NCBI GenBank assembly: GCA_034670405.1
Contig: JAXDDX010000035.1
Location: forward strand, 186,001-250,000
Direction: 5' to 3'
From: Hoplostethus atlanticus
Taxonomy: Eukaryota > Chordata > Actinopteri > Trachichthyiformes > Trachichthyidae
Length of the DNA: 64,000 bases
In this document: piece by piece, positions 1 through 13,557 of the stretch
Layout of the letters: every line of letters begins with the position of its first letter
Numbering within the stretch: the first letter of the stretch is position 1
Program-made: the position numbers and the translations under genes
The notes under the pieces: generated by a model
What the model was told of the DNA's origin: nothing
Seen by the model: the letters and a program-made list of their open reading frames with translations, nothing else
Databases searched by the model: none

Positions 1-2032
1 CGTCCATCTAGGCCAGCAATCTTACAGCACATCCACGCTGCCCGGGCCAGGCCTGATCCCGTAGGGCCTACTGACCAACATACTACTGACCAACATATTA
101 CTGACCAACATATTACTCAGCAGTGCAGAGCGCCGTTGGCCCTGCGGTCATACCAAGTCCTTATTACAATTCCTGTTACTTCACGGTCGTACTCCATCCT
201 GCCAGGCACGGCCAGGTCAACGCTGCACTGCAACAGTCCCACCATTGTTCCTGCCTTCAACCCAACTGGACAAAACCAGTGCATGGCCAGTACGGTCAGA
301 GACAGGCTCCGGTCGCCAACCTCTTCAACCCCAAGAACAAAATCCCATGCCGTCATTCCCAGGGGTTCCAATGTAAGGCATTTTATTTCATTGCATTCAC
401 TGTATTATTCCGCCTCGCGAGCCAAGAGGATGGCTACACGCATTCATTTCTTTTCCCAAACACAGCTTGCCAAACACAACTTAACTTCCTTTAAGAACGC
501 GACGATAAATCATGCTGTCAGTGCCAAGGTTCCTTCATCTCAGGCATAAAACAATGAACAGGTATGGATTTTCTATTTCTAGCAGAGCTTGCGGTTAACC
601 TTATGGCTTTATTCCTCAAACTATAAAAACACACTTCTCCTCGTGTACTGTAAGGTACAGATCAAATGATTTGCCGACCGTGTGCACGGCCACTACCGTG
701 ACAGCAGCGGGTCGAGGGGCAGCAGGTGACCCAACAGACAGGGTGTGTAGTCGTGGATTAAGAGCACTCTTACTGTACAGCTAATACGCTTCTGGCTTTC
801 TTTTGCTTGGGTGTTGCTTGAGGTTTTCCTGTCGGGGAATACTGATCACCAATTGTCTTTGAAAGAGCTTGAACCGCAACACGGTACTTTTTTTTTAGCA
901 GTGCATCACGTAATGAAGCAACAACAACATTCTTCAGAATAAATCTTATTATTATAGCGTATCAGAAAGTAGCCTAAATATGACATCCAGTCAAATGTAC
1001 TCATACAAAACCCAAGATGACCAAGCACATAATAAATCAGCCCTATAACCATTTAATTTTGAGTGCAAAGTGCTGCTGACTCTCAGGCTTCTCCTCATCT
1101 AAAACCAGTCCAGTGTTATTGTCCTGCTCTCGGTCTTAACGGTCCATTAGGCTAACTCTGAAGGCCCCCTCTTCTCTCCAGCAGTGGACAGCCAGGTGCA
1201 GCTGAGTCATGTATCCTTCTTTGCTCTTGCTTTGTCATCACGTGGTTTCTGTCGTCCAGTTCGGTCGTCTCTCTTTGCCTGTCATCTTTATCTGTTTTTT
1301 GTGATGGTTTCTTTTTTTTCTTTCCTTGAGACGTTTTTTTAGAAACGTGAGGATTTTATTTCACCTGCACAAAATCAATTTCTCTCCCTCTTTTTCTCTG
1401 TTTTGTATCACTTTATTTCGGTGGTTTGAGCTGTCATGAGAACCTGTGGTTGGGGCTGTGGGCTTCAGTATGCAGTCAGTGCAGGCCTACTGCTTACCTT
1501 TACACCTAGCAGAATATCACATAGGGGTTATAGTTCAAGGCTACTGCTATGGTGGCAGCGAGCGGGCCAAGCTTTGAGCTTTACAAATCAGAGATCTACA
1601 GCAGAGGCCTCCGACACGTCACCCCAGACTGAGATCGGAAAACTCCTCGGGGGGGGGGGGGGGGGGGGGACCCTATTTTCATATCAGGGGGACCTCAGGA
1701 CAACAGCAAGCCATGATTAGGGCTCGCAGTCCTGGGGCCAGATGTATAAATCATGCATACGCACAAAAAACACCTGCACACGCCACTCAGCTGAGCGCGA
1801 TATGGCAAAGTGACAAAGAGAAGGATAACATCAAAGAGGGATTTTGAGCGACATTTTATTTGGAGCTTTCATCTTCCCAGTACACGGTGTTAAAACTCGT
1901 AGATAGAACTGCCCCTTCGGCACTGCAAGAGGATGCTGCAAGACTCGAGTCAAGAACGAGCCTTCAGAGACAGTGTTGATTTTCCGGCTCATGATATTGA
2001 CTGGCATTTATGGGTAAAACCAGGTTAAACAG

Positions 2033-2034
<2 letters not shown>
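1..2034. other. Gene-free block with overlapping open frames
   Basis: No recognised gene. Between about 117 and 549 two + frames and one - frame are open together for 84-137 codons, but none matches a family I know and composition is unremarkable. A run of 21 G lies at 1649-1669. Confidence 0.5.
69..113. repeat. 15-bp tandem repeat, three units
   Basis: Three consecutive units of TACTGACCAACATAT (the first ends TAC), followed by a partial unit TACT. A short minisatellite. Confidence 0.9.

Positions 2035-2090
<56 letters not shown>
2035..2090. repeat. (GT)28 microsatellite
   Basis: 56 nt of uninterrupted GT/TG dinucleotides. Confidence 0.97.
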
Positions 2091-2092
<2 letters not shown>

Positions 2093-3387
2093 ACATCCAA
2101 TTGTGGGAGTGGGCATTAGGCTCCTGTGGATATTTTCACATAATTGAGATTTATGAGACAGAACGATGCTTGAACACCACATGAGCAGGTTTGTAATAAA
2201 TCTGACAAAAAAACAAAACATGTTTCCAATTTTATGCATCCAGATTTTTTTTAGTCTTGAACCTACAGCGTGTTGCACATCTGGCTGCTGGTGCTGGGTG
2301 GGGTTTTGCCGTCCATCTGCTCCACGCTGCGCACTGACATGAGCGCTTGGTGTTTATTTTGGACCAATCTGTCCTGTTTATTTATAAAAGGGTTTGACCA
2401 CAGCACACCCTCGCCTCCAGGTTCCAACTACCACCCCTGCTGCTTGTCGTCCGGCTCACCCCTGCACCTCTGGGAAAATTCAGGAATATCCGCTCTGTTT
2501 TTTTGTCATCTTTCTCCCTTTCTTCTTGATCCTACTCTCGTTTCTCAGACTCTCTCTCTCTCTCCCTGTCTGGGGATCTGTCCCAGTGTTGAGTCATTTC
2601 ACTGCCTAATGATGGTTTGAGTCCCCGGCTAAGACCCTGCCAGAGTAAACAAGGCTAAAGACTCAGCTAGCCTGCAGTAAGTGTCACTTCTAATCTGCTA
2701 CTACAGTGTGACAAGCACGCATACAGCCTGCACCCGTGCCTATGACTGTGGGCATGAGCAGAGTCACCGCTCTGCATGGCTGGCTTCTCATTTTACCATT
2801 TTAAAACCAAATAAAGTGCCTTTCCCTGTTTGATGAGTTAGATAAAAGATGATCGCAGAAGAGTTTGGGGATTCATCACCACAATCCTTTTTTTTTTCCT
2901 GTTGGATTCTCATTTAGCGAGTTGCCGAGCACGTTATAAAATGAAGGTCAAAAAAATATGATTGCCTCTATTCAAAACTTAAACTAGATTAAGAATAAAG
3001 TAAAGAATAAAGTAAAGGCTGTAGGAAATTGGATCAGAGCTGGTGCAAGGGGAAGGCCACGCACGGTCACCTTTCCACAGCCGCCCTGTGTGACTTTGGA
3101 AATGAACGCTGCTGATCACTTTAGACCCACACGAGGCAGTGGCAGAACCACCAGCATGTTTGTCCTAGACACAAACACACTTAAAACCATTTGGTCTCTT
3201 TTGAGGATTCCTAAGAGGAAGCTTTCAGACAAACTTCTGCTCGCTCATCAATATTGCAAGGGCTACAGATGTCAACACTTTGCGGGGAGGCTGCACAAGA
3301 ACACTGGTTACCAGCTAGTTTATAAAAAGCATCATGACGCTTTCACAACTTCAACAAGGTGTTCTACAAGCTGAGAATGCATGTTAA

Positions 3388-3390
<3 letters not shown>

Positions 3391-3457
<67 letters not shown>
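3391..3457. repeat. (TG)33 microsatellite
   Basis: 67 nt of perfect TG, among the longest dinucleotide arrays in the window. Confidence 0.97.
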
Positions 3458-3459
<2 letters not shown>

Positions 3460-3588
3460 GCGTGATTAGGGCACTAGATTTAAATGGACATATATGTATG
3501 TGCAGTGAATAAACTAATACTTGCTCACACTTGCACATACATATACATAGAAAGAGAGACACCAAGGACACAGGCGATAAATCAGGGA

Positions 3589-3634
3589 CACGCACACACG
3601 CACACACACACGCACACACACACACACACACATT
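3589..3634. repeat. Imperfect (CA)n microsatellite
   Basis: CA repeats interrupted by CG dinucleotides, on the opposite strand phase to the TG array 130 nt upstream. The pair could fold as a long imperfect hairpin. Confidence 0.9.
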
Positions 3635-4478
3635 CACCAGCTGCAGCCGTGGCACAACCAGGCAAAGGAGTGTGCTGTCCATTTAAATCTAGTGGGAGCA
3701 GAGCACACAGAGAGGAAACTCAGAGCAAGCCAGACATAAAAGGACCTATCTCAAACAGAAAGAAATTAAAAAAAAAAAAAAACTTCCAAAAGCACACACA
3801 TGCACACGCACACACAAAGGGACATTTTCAACAGCACTTTCAATGACGGCAGAATTTTGCCTTTGAAGTCCAACAGCTGTGTTCCTCTAATCTAAGAGGC
3901 ATTTTACTCACCCGGAGGACGGAGCAAGAGCATGACTCTTAAAGACAGTAAGCACTTTTGACAAGCAATGTTTTAAATGCGCCGAGGAGGCCGACTTCAT
4001 GTTTCCTAACCTTAAACCCCAAAATATTACTCAGGAAATTCTCTGAAAATATATCACCTGTAGCAACCGCGTGCCAAGTTCATACGGAACCAGCAACGCT
4101 TGATGTGCTTTCCACAACAATGTGAGGAAAAAACCTTCACAATGGCCTCTCGGGGTCAAACGTCTTCCTGAACACTGAGTGCGGGCCACAAACTATGAGC
4201 TCACTTCCTGTTCACGGGCAATTCGCTGATTCTGATTGGTGGGAGCACGTCTGCGGGCGAAGACGCCTGGCTTCTCTGCAGAAAAAGCTAGAGCACAAGC
4301 GCAACGAGCCACAAACGCAGCGCTGGGTCAGCTAAGGATGCAAAAATTGCATCCATGAGCCATAGAGGACACTGTGCACGGAGGACTATAGAGCCGTGCA
4401 TTTGATTGAATGGCATGTACACACTGTGCTGCATACACTAAAATACGCAGATTCACAAACAAAATACACACACAGATG

Positions 4479-4481
<3 letters not shown>

Positions 4482-4512
<31 letters not shown>
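4482..4512. repeat. (CA)n microsatellite
   Basis: Perfect CA array after a short CACA/GATG-rich lead-in. Confidence 0.95.
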
Positions 4513-4513
<1 letters not shown>

Positions 4514-5800
4514 GGCTGGAAGGATTCAGATGGCATGGTACTGAAAGCAAACTAAGACATTTGATACAGACACATGGTGGATTTACCCCCTCAATGAGTC
4601 ACAGGAGGGGGTTCAGAAATCCCCCAGGTATCCAGGTGTATCTGGATGTGTCCACTGATCACTTGAGCATCAACCCAGTGAAAAAAAACAGGATTTGAGG
4701 GACAATGTGAGGTAAAACTATAATTTATTGCCAATCCTTTTTAAGTTGGCATCATTTTGCAATCCTGTATAATGTTGCATTAAAACCGCTACACACTTTA
4801 AATCCATCGTGTACACCGGTCAACAACCCGGGCACAACAGGCAAGTGGATAAGCACATTGGAGCAAAACAAGCAGCGGGGTTATTTAGGGGCAGATGAAA
4901 GGAGACAACATCCCTCTTGTTGCCATGAATTGTAAAATGCTTTCCCCTTGTTAAATACTGTTTTTTGGAAAAAATGTGTGGAAAGCAAATTCTACCTGAC
5001 CAGCATTTCCTTCCTTGATCATCTTGCAAAACTCGAAAATTAGACGCAAGGACCCGCTCCAACAACAAAACCTTGAAAGTTCAATCCACATCAGGAGAAT
5101 AAGTGTTTACTTGTCAGAAATGGGCATACAAAAAAAATGATTCAGAGATGGTGCAATAGAGTTTGTGGGCCTTAAGTAGGCCGGAGATTTGCCTCCCTCA
5201 GTATTAAGATTGCAGATTAGCAGACAGTGCCTGGTCACTAGCTGTAATCAGAGCCTTGATCTAGTATAATCGCTTTTCAATAGTAAGTAAGCACACTGCT
5301 ATCAGGCACTGCTCAGGGAAGACATCTTAAGAAGCAGGGGGCCCGAGGTACGTTACCAATTGAAGCATAAGAAACAGACTCCCTGTGAGCAGCGGCGATT
5401 TTTTTTTAAAAGCAAAAATGGCAAAATAACAACTTTCGGGTGGTTGGGTGTTTGTGTTGACTCACTTTGATGTCAAGTTCCACTCCAAGCTGAATCGAAG
5501 CATGAAGTGAAGCCTGTTTCTGTTAGCGTGCCTCCCGGGCCCTCTTCCGTTTCAATATTTCATGAGCAACAGCCAAATCACCTTGTCGGAATAATTAAGC
5601 ATCAGTTAGGGTACAAAACTACAGAGAATATATTAGGGAGACAGCTCATCAGTGAAGTGGGAGCGCTGCGGGAGCGCAGTAGGGCTCCTAGGAGATCAGA
5701 GGCTGCTCACACAGACACTCACAGGAATCTAATTTTGCCATTACACCGCATACAGACTAATGGTTCATCTTCTAAAATACCGGGGTAATGGCTACTTCCA

Positions 5801-7190
5801 ACATGGAGGAGTGCATTACTATGGAACAAGCAGTGCCTGTGTGTGCATGCTGCAAGTGTGTGTGTCTACGTGATCCAATGCTACAGTTTGTGTTCATGCG
5901 GGAGGGTGTGTGAACATGTGTGCACATACATGTAATTGTGGATGTGTGTTTGCACGTGCATGTTACTGAGCCCATGAGCATGCACGCCCATGCGTTTGTA
6001 TGTGTGTGAGTGCGTGGATGTGTACGCATATTTGCATGTGTGTGTGTGTGCATGACTACTTTCATGTTTGAATCTGCACCTGCATGTGCATGTATAGCTG
6101 CGTGTCTGTTTGCATGCATGTGTGAGCCTGGATGCATGTGTGTGGGCAGCAGACTGTCTCTCCGGCGGCCCATTGCTAACACGATATGACAGCCCGTGCA
6201 GATGCTGGGAGGAGAGAGCGCTAAAGATGTCTCCACGTTTAAAAAAAAAAAAAAAGAAAAAGAAAGGGCAACACAAGGAGGCAGGGAAACATCTACCTTA
6301 CAACACAGTGTGCATCTGGCACAAAGACAGAGGAACACAGCCACCAGTGTTTTACATCTGTTTGGGACTTTGAGGAGGCTGCTGAATGAGATTTGTGCAT
6401 CTGGGGTGATGGGGGGGGGGGGGGGAGCTGAAGCAGTGCCAGCCAGAGACAAGAGTCTCGTCTCATCTGACAAGAGAGCACAGTCAAGATCTTCTCTAGA
6501 CGCCACAGAGCTGCGGTCAGCACAGCACAGAGGATGTCACAGATTCTTTTAATACGACCCATTTTGCTGACAGACAAACTCACTCAAATCTTTACATGGC
6601 AGATTTGGAAAACAGAACTAAAGTAAAAAAGTAGAATTTTGACATATAAAAGACATTTACCATTCTAAAGTTTGAGACTCTCTCCCATCTTTGACGAGCC
6701 CTAGAAAAAAAAACCGCCATCTCCTTCACAAAGTTCAAATAATTCCACTCGCTCCAATTCTCAGCTACTTTTTTTTTAAAACTAAATTGCATTCAAGCGG
6801 CCCCAATAGCGCACACTTGTAAAGTAACGGTTGCAGGAAAGCCAGTGTGCAACATTTCGGCGGTGTAACGGCAACATCCCGGGGAGGACGTTTTAATCAC
6901 AAAAGCCTGAATTACCGGCGCCGCCAGCGGAAATGCTGATTTTGTACCAGAATAATTACACGTTAGTACGGCGTTTAGTCACTCTTGCAACACGGGGGGG
7001 GAAGTGGGCTGGAAAAACTGCTCGAAGAATAGCAGACGGGCATGGCTCTCCTGCTGCCCACCGCTTTTTCTCCTCTACTGAGAAAACGAACCCTTCACCC
7101 CCCTTGTTTTAGTTCCAGTCATCGGTGCGCTTGCATGCAAACCCAAAAACTGGCAACATCTGTACCGTTTTGTTTTTTTTTGCTCCGCCA
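5801..7190. other. Gene-free block with TG/CATG-rich degenerate repeat
   Basis: 5830-6150 is a degenerate alternating TGTG/TGCATG stretch. It explains the long minus-strand open frame full of His and Thr and is not a gene. 6241-6255 is poly-A, and 6411-6425 is a run of 15 G. Confidence 0.6.
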
Positions 7191-7441
7191 CTCACCACAC
7201 TCCGTTTAAAGTCGCGATGTCCACATGGAGGCGAGGGGAGAACGGAGACCGGACGCCGATATCCCGGAGGTTGAAACTTAGTCCCCGTTAGTAAAGACGG
7301 AGCAGAGGTGGCTGGGAAGGAAAGCGGTGTGTCTGCAGAGTCTCTCCACACCAAGTCACTCCTCGAGGGCGGGGCCTGGCCGGGGGGGGCGGGGGGGCGG
7401 GGGGGAGGAGACTGAAGCGCAAATGCAGCCGCACTTTATGG
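7191..7441 (-). promoter_or_regulatory. CpG/G-rich patch, possible minus-strand first exon and promoter
   Basis: GC-rich, CpG-containing sequence with G runs at 7383-7407. On the minus strand an unspliced leader would end at a GTGAGT donor (GT at 7195-7194). No downstream exon toward lower coordinates could be identified, so this may be an unlinked promoter, an lncRNA start, or chance. Confidence 0.2.
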
Positions 7442-7545
7442 CAGTGGTTCCCAAAGCGAGGCCCGGGGACCGCGCGTGGGGGGACCCTGAGGAGGTCCTA
7501 GCGTGTCCCCGACGAAATTCAACTTATTGAAGTTGAATTATTGCA
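7442..7545. mobile_element. hAT-like transposon terminus (remnant)
   Basis: Starts CAGTGGTTCCCAAAGCG followed by CCGGGGACC, the usual look of hAT (Charlie-type) terminal inverted repeats. Within it, AATTCAACTT and AAGTTGAATT (7516-7539) form a perfect 10-bp palindrome around ATTG. The opposite terminus was not found. Confidence 0.4.
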
Positions 7546-10500
7546 TGAAAATGTTTATGAACCCACTGCTTTCAACAGCCTGGATGTTTGAAATGATTCT
7601 GTAACTTCTTCTTTTTCTTCTTCTTCTTTCTTCTTCTCATAGGCCTGTTTTCCAATCAGTGATTCTAACCCTAAAGTAGTGTGTTGCCATAGTCCAGCCT
7701 GTCTTGATTTTATTGTATTATTTAGTGGTGTTTTTCACTTGTCTTGCATAAAAAAAATGTAAGTTGAAAATGAATCAGACCCCTGAATTAGACGGTCTGT
7801 ACCCTCTCACTGGTGAGCAAACAGACCTTGTAAGAATGGATAATGCCCATGAAAAATTAACCTGCTCTCTGAGATTCTCTTTGCCTCCATTCCTTGTCTC
7901 TTCCTGTCTGTCTCTCCCCTCATTTTACTCTCTCTCTCTCTCACAACTCACTCTTCTCATTCTCCTCCCTCTATGGTCCTGCAGTCATACCTGTATGCAC
8001 CGCCCCCCCCCCCCCCCCTTTCTATGTATATTAGTATATTAGTGACCGGGAGAAGCAACGCTGTCTCCCCTGTAATAGGCTCCCAAGCATTCCTCGGGGA
8101 TGGAGGAAATTAATTTCCCAGCCATGTGTTTCATTAAGAGCACCAGAATGTCAGCTATGCTCCGAGGCGCTCGGGGGGCCGAGGCAATATCGTCTCGCTA
8201 TGAAGATGTCACCGGCGTTTCTGGATGTGACAGGTAAAGAAAACCGTCACAACAAGGTACATACCTCCATAATGAGCAACATGATGAGCGTAATTGTTAT
8301 GAGTGAGTGTGTGGCTCCAGCACTAATAACCAAACACATGGGCAGGTGTGCACGTACACACACACCATCTCTGCTATATATGCACACATGCACAAAATGC
8401 CAGTGCTTTACTGCCAGGCGGTTAGCATGACCAACGCTCTGCAAGAAGAACAACGTTTGATGTCTCACCACACGTACCGATCTGAGAAACTAGGTCAGCC
8501 TTATGGGCCGATGGAGTGAAGTATTTGTTCTTACACCCCCCTCACCCCCCTTCACCCCCCCTCACCCGACCCGGTCCCACGGCGGCCGGAAGACTGTACT
8601 CTTTACATATTTCATGGCCTCGTACTGTGGCTGCAGTCGCCCCACTTCTCCCAAGGAGCGGAGAGAGAGGTGCTTGTTTGTCAGGAGTGGCATTAATAAA
8701 CAAAGCACCCAAATAACAGCATTTCTTTCATGTGTCCCTCAAGATGGCGCTCAGGTTCATCCGGGGGCCGTCGTAGCTTATCCATCATCAGGTGGTGTGG
8801 TTTGAATGAGCAGGCAGACGGGCAAACGAAGGAATAAAACGAGCACACAGACAGAAAAATATCTCATTGCTCCAGTATGCTGCAGCCCTCTCCTTGAAAG
8901 AAGCGTTCAGGAGGAGCAATTTGGTTTTGTGCAGGGCTATTAAGACTTGTATCATAAGTCTGCTCCACAATGCACAGCATGCACCTCTGGCCCCTAGTCG
9001 CTCTGGCCCGCATCGATCCTCCCATCCATTTATGTATCTATCTCCGTCTCTCTCTCTCTCTCTCTCTGTCTTCCCTCTCTTCGCTCTCTCTCCCTCAATC
9101 CTTATAGTGTAGATTGGATCGATGCCAGGTAGATGACACGAGCCATGAGTCCATTTTGTCAAATCTCGCCATTAAGATATTAGCACATCAAGAAGGATCG
9201 AACGCGATTCGTATTATCAGCCACTTTAAACCTCTTTTGCAATCAATTGCATCTCAATCTGACTGGTATTTATCAGAGCGTAATATAAGTATTCTTCAAT
9301 CTCCATTTTGTAGAAGCACTGCAGCTTTTAATATTGACTTGCCTCCTGTGGTTAACAGCGCTCGTGAGCAGGGAGGGTTGTCGATACTGTAATGTGCTTT
9401 ACCTTTAAGCGTTAGAGTAGCTAAATCTTTCCTCCAATAATTTCCCTGTTTTTCTTCATGCTTTTCCTTTTTCCTTTCTTTCTTTATGGCCCCAGTTTTA
9501 GAGCACACAATGAGGAGGGATGTGACATCAGTGTAGCTGAGTGCTCGTTTTCACGCGTGAAGAAACTCGCCCTCCTGAAGGCAGATCCATGTATGGTGCA
9601 ACTTCAGGGACCTCTTGTGCTGCTGAGTCAGTTGTCATGTATCCATCCGTCTCTGTCATCTGTCAAAAGGTGTACTCTTTGAGTGAGATCCCCGAGCTCT
9701 GGGTCTCACTTTATAGCAACACAACTGACCCCTCACTACTGTTCCTGCTTCATGGTTTGTTGGCAGAGGTCACCCCATCGTCCAGGAGGAATCCTTTACC
9801 GTTTGAATAAAGACAAACCAAAAGGTGGACGGCGTGTAACAGAGAGAAAAAGAGAGCAGCATCCAAGTACTTCCTTTGAGGGTCGGTGTACTTGAAGTGA
9901 ACGCAGACCCTCAGTGGAGTGTACACTGTGAGTAATGGAGATGCAAATCTGGCAGCTGCAAATGACACGTGTGTCGTCTCTCAGGTCCTTAAACAGGCAA
10001 ATAAGACCACTTTGCAGCCAAAGAGGAAATGGAAATAGTGTCTTGCAATTGAACTGCTGCTAAAGGGGTCTGAGATGGGTGTAGCTCCTGGGGGGCAGAG
10101 CACTTTGTAAGAGCAGACAAGACTCGGAGATCTGAATGAAACGTGAAAGAGTACACAGGGGGGGAAGAATGAACGGGGGGCAATAATTGGATACAACTGG
10201 TCTCTGGATATTCTCACACACCGTCTTGTATGCCGAATGATTGAAGTTTTTGTTATCACTCAAGTCTATCAGACTCCTCTGGTAGAATGGCTTTACAGCA
10301 TGAATTGGAGAATACATAATGTGAGTGAAACGAAAGGTGAAATACGTGTCCTCATTCAGATGATCCAGACTGCATTCATTCTTTACACTGGAAAGACATT
10401 TCTACTATTACACTTATGAAGAAAACTTACATCAGCCGACGACCTAAAAAAAAAAAACTGAACCCGGAGGTGTTTTTTTCTTTGCTGTCTTACATCCAAA

Positions 10501-13377
10501 AGTATAGTACATTTTGTGTAAGAGCTCTGCAGTGCAAGCAATTCTTCTGAGGAAGGAATAGAAGGTGTCATCATTACGGCCCAAGGACAGCGAATTCACA
10601 AATAAGTGTGTTCCTCCTAAGGTATTTTGCATTTTGCTGATGTCTCAATTGAAGTTAGAAATCATGAGCAAGTTGGAACAGAAGAAGAAGATAGATGACT
10701 TTGGTTTTGAACAGTTCGATGGAATCCATTCAGGAAGTTGTTCCTGATAGTAATCTAAATCCTCGTCACTCGGTGGCAGTGGCAATTTTTCGACTTTACC
10801 TGCCCCCCTGAAATAGTGTCCACTGCACTGTCAACCTCACCCACTTCATCTGGTTCACCTCGAATCATTTGTCTACATGAATTGCCTATAAGCAATTTTC
10901 ACCACCGTTATCATCATTTTCTTGTTTTTGTCCAGTATTCTAGTTTAAACCGTTTCATCTGCCATCTTCAGATTCATAATGGTGCTTTCCTTGCGCAGTG
11001 TATAGTGTTTTTGCTTGTAGGGTTTCGTGAAAGGATCCAGCCTGTGGGTTCTGTTTGATATTCAAGGGAGAGAGCTGCATGCAGTGTGAAGCCCAGATAC
11101 AATGTAGTGTAGTGTGTGTGTGTCAGTCAAACTTTGTCACTCGCACACACGGATTATTGTGCTTCTCTCCAACTTGTCATAGCAGCCTATGATTACCGTG
11201 GAATATGATGCTGAGAGGGACAATACTGCAGCTCCGAAGTACAAACTGAAAGTGAGTTTTCTATTGGAGGATTTTGACAGTAAACCAGATTACACCGTGT
11301 CTCTTCTCCTCCTGGAAGTCCTGCCAAGAGTGTCATTCTCTTTCATCTGCACTGGCTACAATAAAAACGACTTTCCCTCCATCCTTTTCTCTTTCATTGT
11401 ATCGCTATCCTTTGAATATTTTTTACTATTACGCTGCTTACAAGCATTGTTATTCAAACATGTTATTCTACTGCTGTAAAAGAGTACGTACAGACCCTGT
11501 CCAAGAGCTCCCTTTGCAATCCTCTACTAGCCACTAGAACAAAGTGGTAAGCTTTGGTCCCTTTTTTCACTGCATGCAAAAAACAATGCAGCGGCTTTCC
11601 AGCGCTTAAAACAGGCACTAACAATAACAGCAGAGGGGTAATTACTGTAGCTCCCTGCTGGAGGCATCGCGTGGTCCGATTCTGTGCCACATGAGGTTGA
11701 ACAAGGAGTACACAGAGAGGGCAGAATACGATACTTTGAACTTAAGCTGTTGTGTTTTTAAAAAAACTGTTTCTTTTAACACTGACAGAAAACTGGTGGT
11801 TCCTTCAGGCAGCAGGAGCTTGAAATGGAAATGAAGCATACTTTGTGACTGGAGGTCTCTGCTTTAAATCCCTAGATTGGTTGAAAAGTGTGGGTGGGGG
11901 AAGTGAACAAGGCAAAGTTTTCCCCACCCTCATAACCCAACAAGTTCCCTCAAACAAGGCACTTAACCTTGAACTGCTCCAGTAGAGCTGCACTACAGCC
12001 AGCGGTGCAACCCCTCCTTCCTACAACTATCCTTAAAGGTCTTTTGCTGCAATTAAGTGTTCTCGGTCAAACTGCCCAGTTGGACTGAAAGCCACCGGCG
12101 TTGTCTGAGACAAAAATGTCAACAGTCGCTCTTGGAGTGAATCATGTGTTGTGCATACATTTGCATCACAATCAGTTTATACATTCAAGACAATCTCTCA
12201 GGAAAAGGTCAGCAGACACCCCCTATCTAGCAGAGATGCACTGCTTATAAATACAGTCAATCTATTTAGATTAAATGGTGAGATGGCAATGCAGAAGTAA
12301 AGTTCTCTCAGTTTGTTTAGGGGATGGCCTCAGTACAATCTGTTAACAAGAAGATGCCTTCCTCTAATTGCCTCCTGCAGCACTGCTTACTAATAAGAAA
12401 GCTTTCGTACTGAAAGGCCAGAGCCCCCTCTGCTGGCTGAATTGGGAAATTACACTTTAAAATGTGCGCGCTGATGGTGAATTTATTTGAATCAGGCCAA
12501 AACCAAGTGAGAAATATGAACATTTACATTGTTAATACCTGAGAAAGACATTCAGTTATCGATGGACATATTTGATTTGTCTGGCAGACTACACGGTGTT
12601 TGTGTACTAACACTTTGGGTAGTAGCCACATTACAACACACTGTGGTGCTGGTGGGGTTTCAGCTGCGGTCCCTCGGCACCTGCAAAACAAAGTAGCGCT
12701 GCCAGTAATAACGCCCTCTCATACGGTTTCTACTTACCTCAGCAGCAGCAGTGGCACCGGGCGAGAACTAGAACAGCCATTATAGGTTGCTGAATAAGAG
12801 AGAAGAGGTGCTTAGGGAATCAGATAACCTTGCAGCAGTGCTTCAGACTACGGCCTGCTGACTGAAGTTACTTAGTTATTTAATGGTAAATGTGTGTATA
12901 GGTAGAGTGATTTTTACAGCTATGTTTTCTCTATACATTACCCCCCTTACTTACACTGTGATTACTTTTCCCATAAATAACATGTGCATCCAGGGGTGGA
13001 ACATAATGATGACAGTCACTATCTGAGAATTTGATTTGACTATCAACTCCATACCATCTCTATTAATCTCCATTCAAACTCGTGGAGATCATTTTTCTCT
13101 GGCCAGGCCTGATAAGGAGTCGCCACAGGCTAGTGTACTATCAACGTTTGCATGACTGATGTTATTCCACGTGAGAGTTTTGCTGAATGAGCTCTGTGTC
13201 TGATCAAGCAGGTATTCAATATCCAGTGGGCCTTGTGCATTGTTCTGCTTGACTAAATACGCATTGAGTGACCAATACGGGAAGGAACACCGTGATAGGT
13301 TAAAGACAACAAAACATATACAGGTCCATGAATAACTTTTCTAACTAGTTTACTACTTGATATGTCAGTAGTAGGAT
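7546..13377. other. Gene-free block
   Basis: No gene, RNA or transposon recognised. C run at 8003-8018; (TC)n near 9050-9068. The stretches at about 8040-8250 and 9115-9340 are non-repetitive, with many ATTA/TAAT motifs and no coding pattern, which is typical of (but does not prove) conserved noncoding elements. Confidence 0.4.
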
Positions 13378-13557
13378 GGTGATGAGATGAGATGAGATGA
13401 GATGAGATGAGATGAGATGAGATGAGTTAAATGAGATGAGATGAGATGGGATGAGTTGAGTTGAGATGAGATGAGATAAATTGAGATGAGTTGAGATTAA
13501 ATGAGATGAGGATGAGATGAGGATGAGATGAGATGAGATGAGATGAGATGAGGATGA
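13378..13557. repeat. (ATGAG)n pentanucleotide array with variants
   Basis: About 180 bp built from GATGA units with TTGAG, TAAAT and GGATGAG variants. Read on the minus strand it gives the repeated Ser-His-Leu-Ile pattern, a translation artefact. Confidence 0.95.

Larger units (their letters stand above)
2091..5800. other. Gene-free block, microsatellite-rich
   Basis: Contains the TG/CA arrays listed separately and ordinary AT-rich DNA. Short open frames here are either fragments of His/Thr dipeptide runs from CA repeats or unrecognised. No RNA gene or transposon end was seen. Confidence 0.5.

Noticed and set aside
5772..6506. 244-codon minus-strand open frame rich in His, Thr and Met
   Set aside because: It is a translation of a degenerate TGTG/TGCATG repeat. 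No domain, and the composition follows the repeat.
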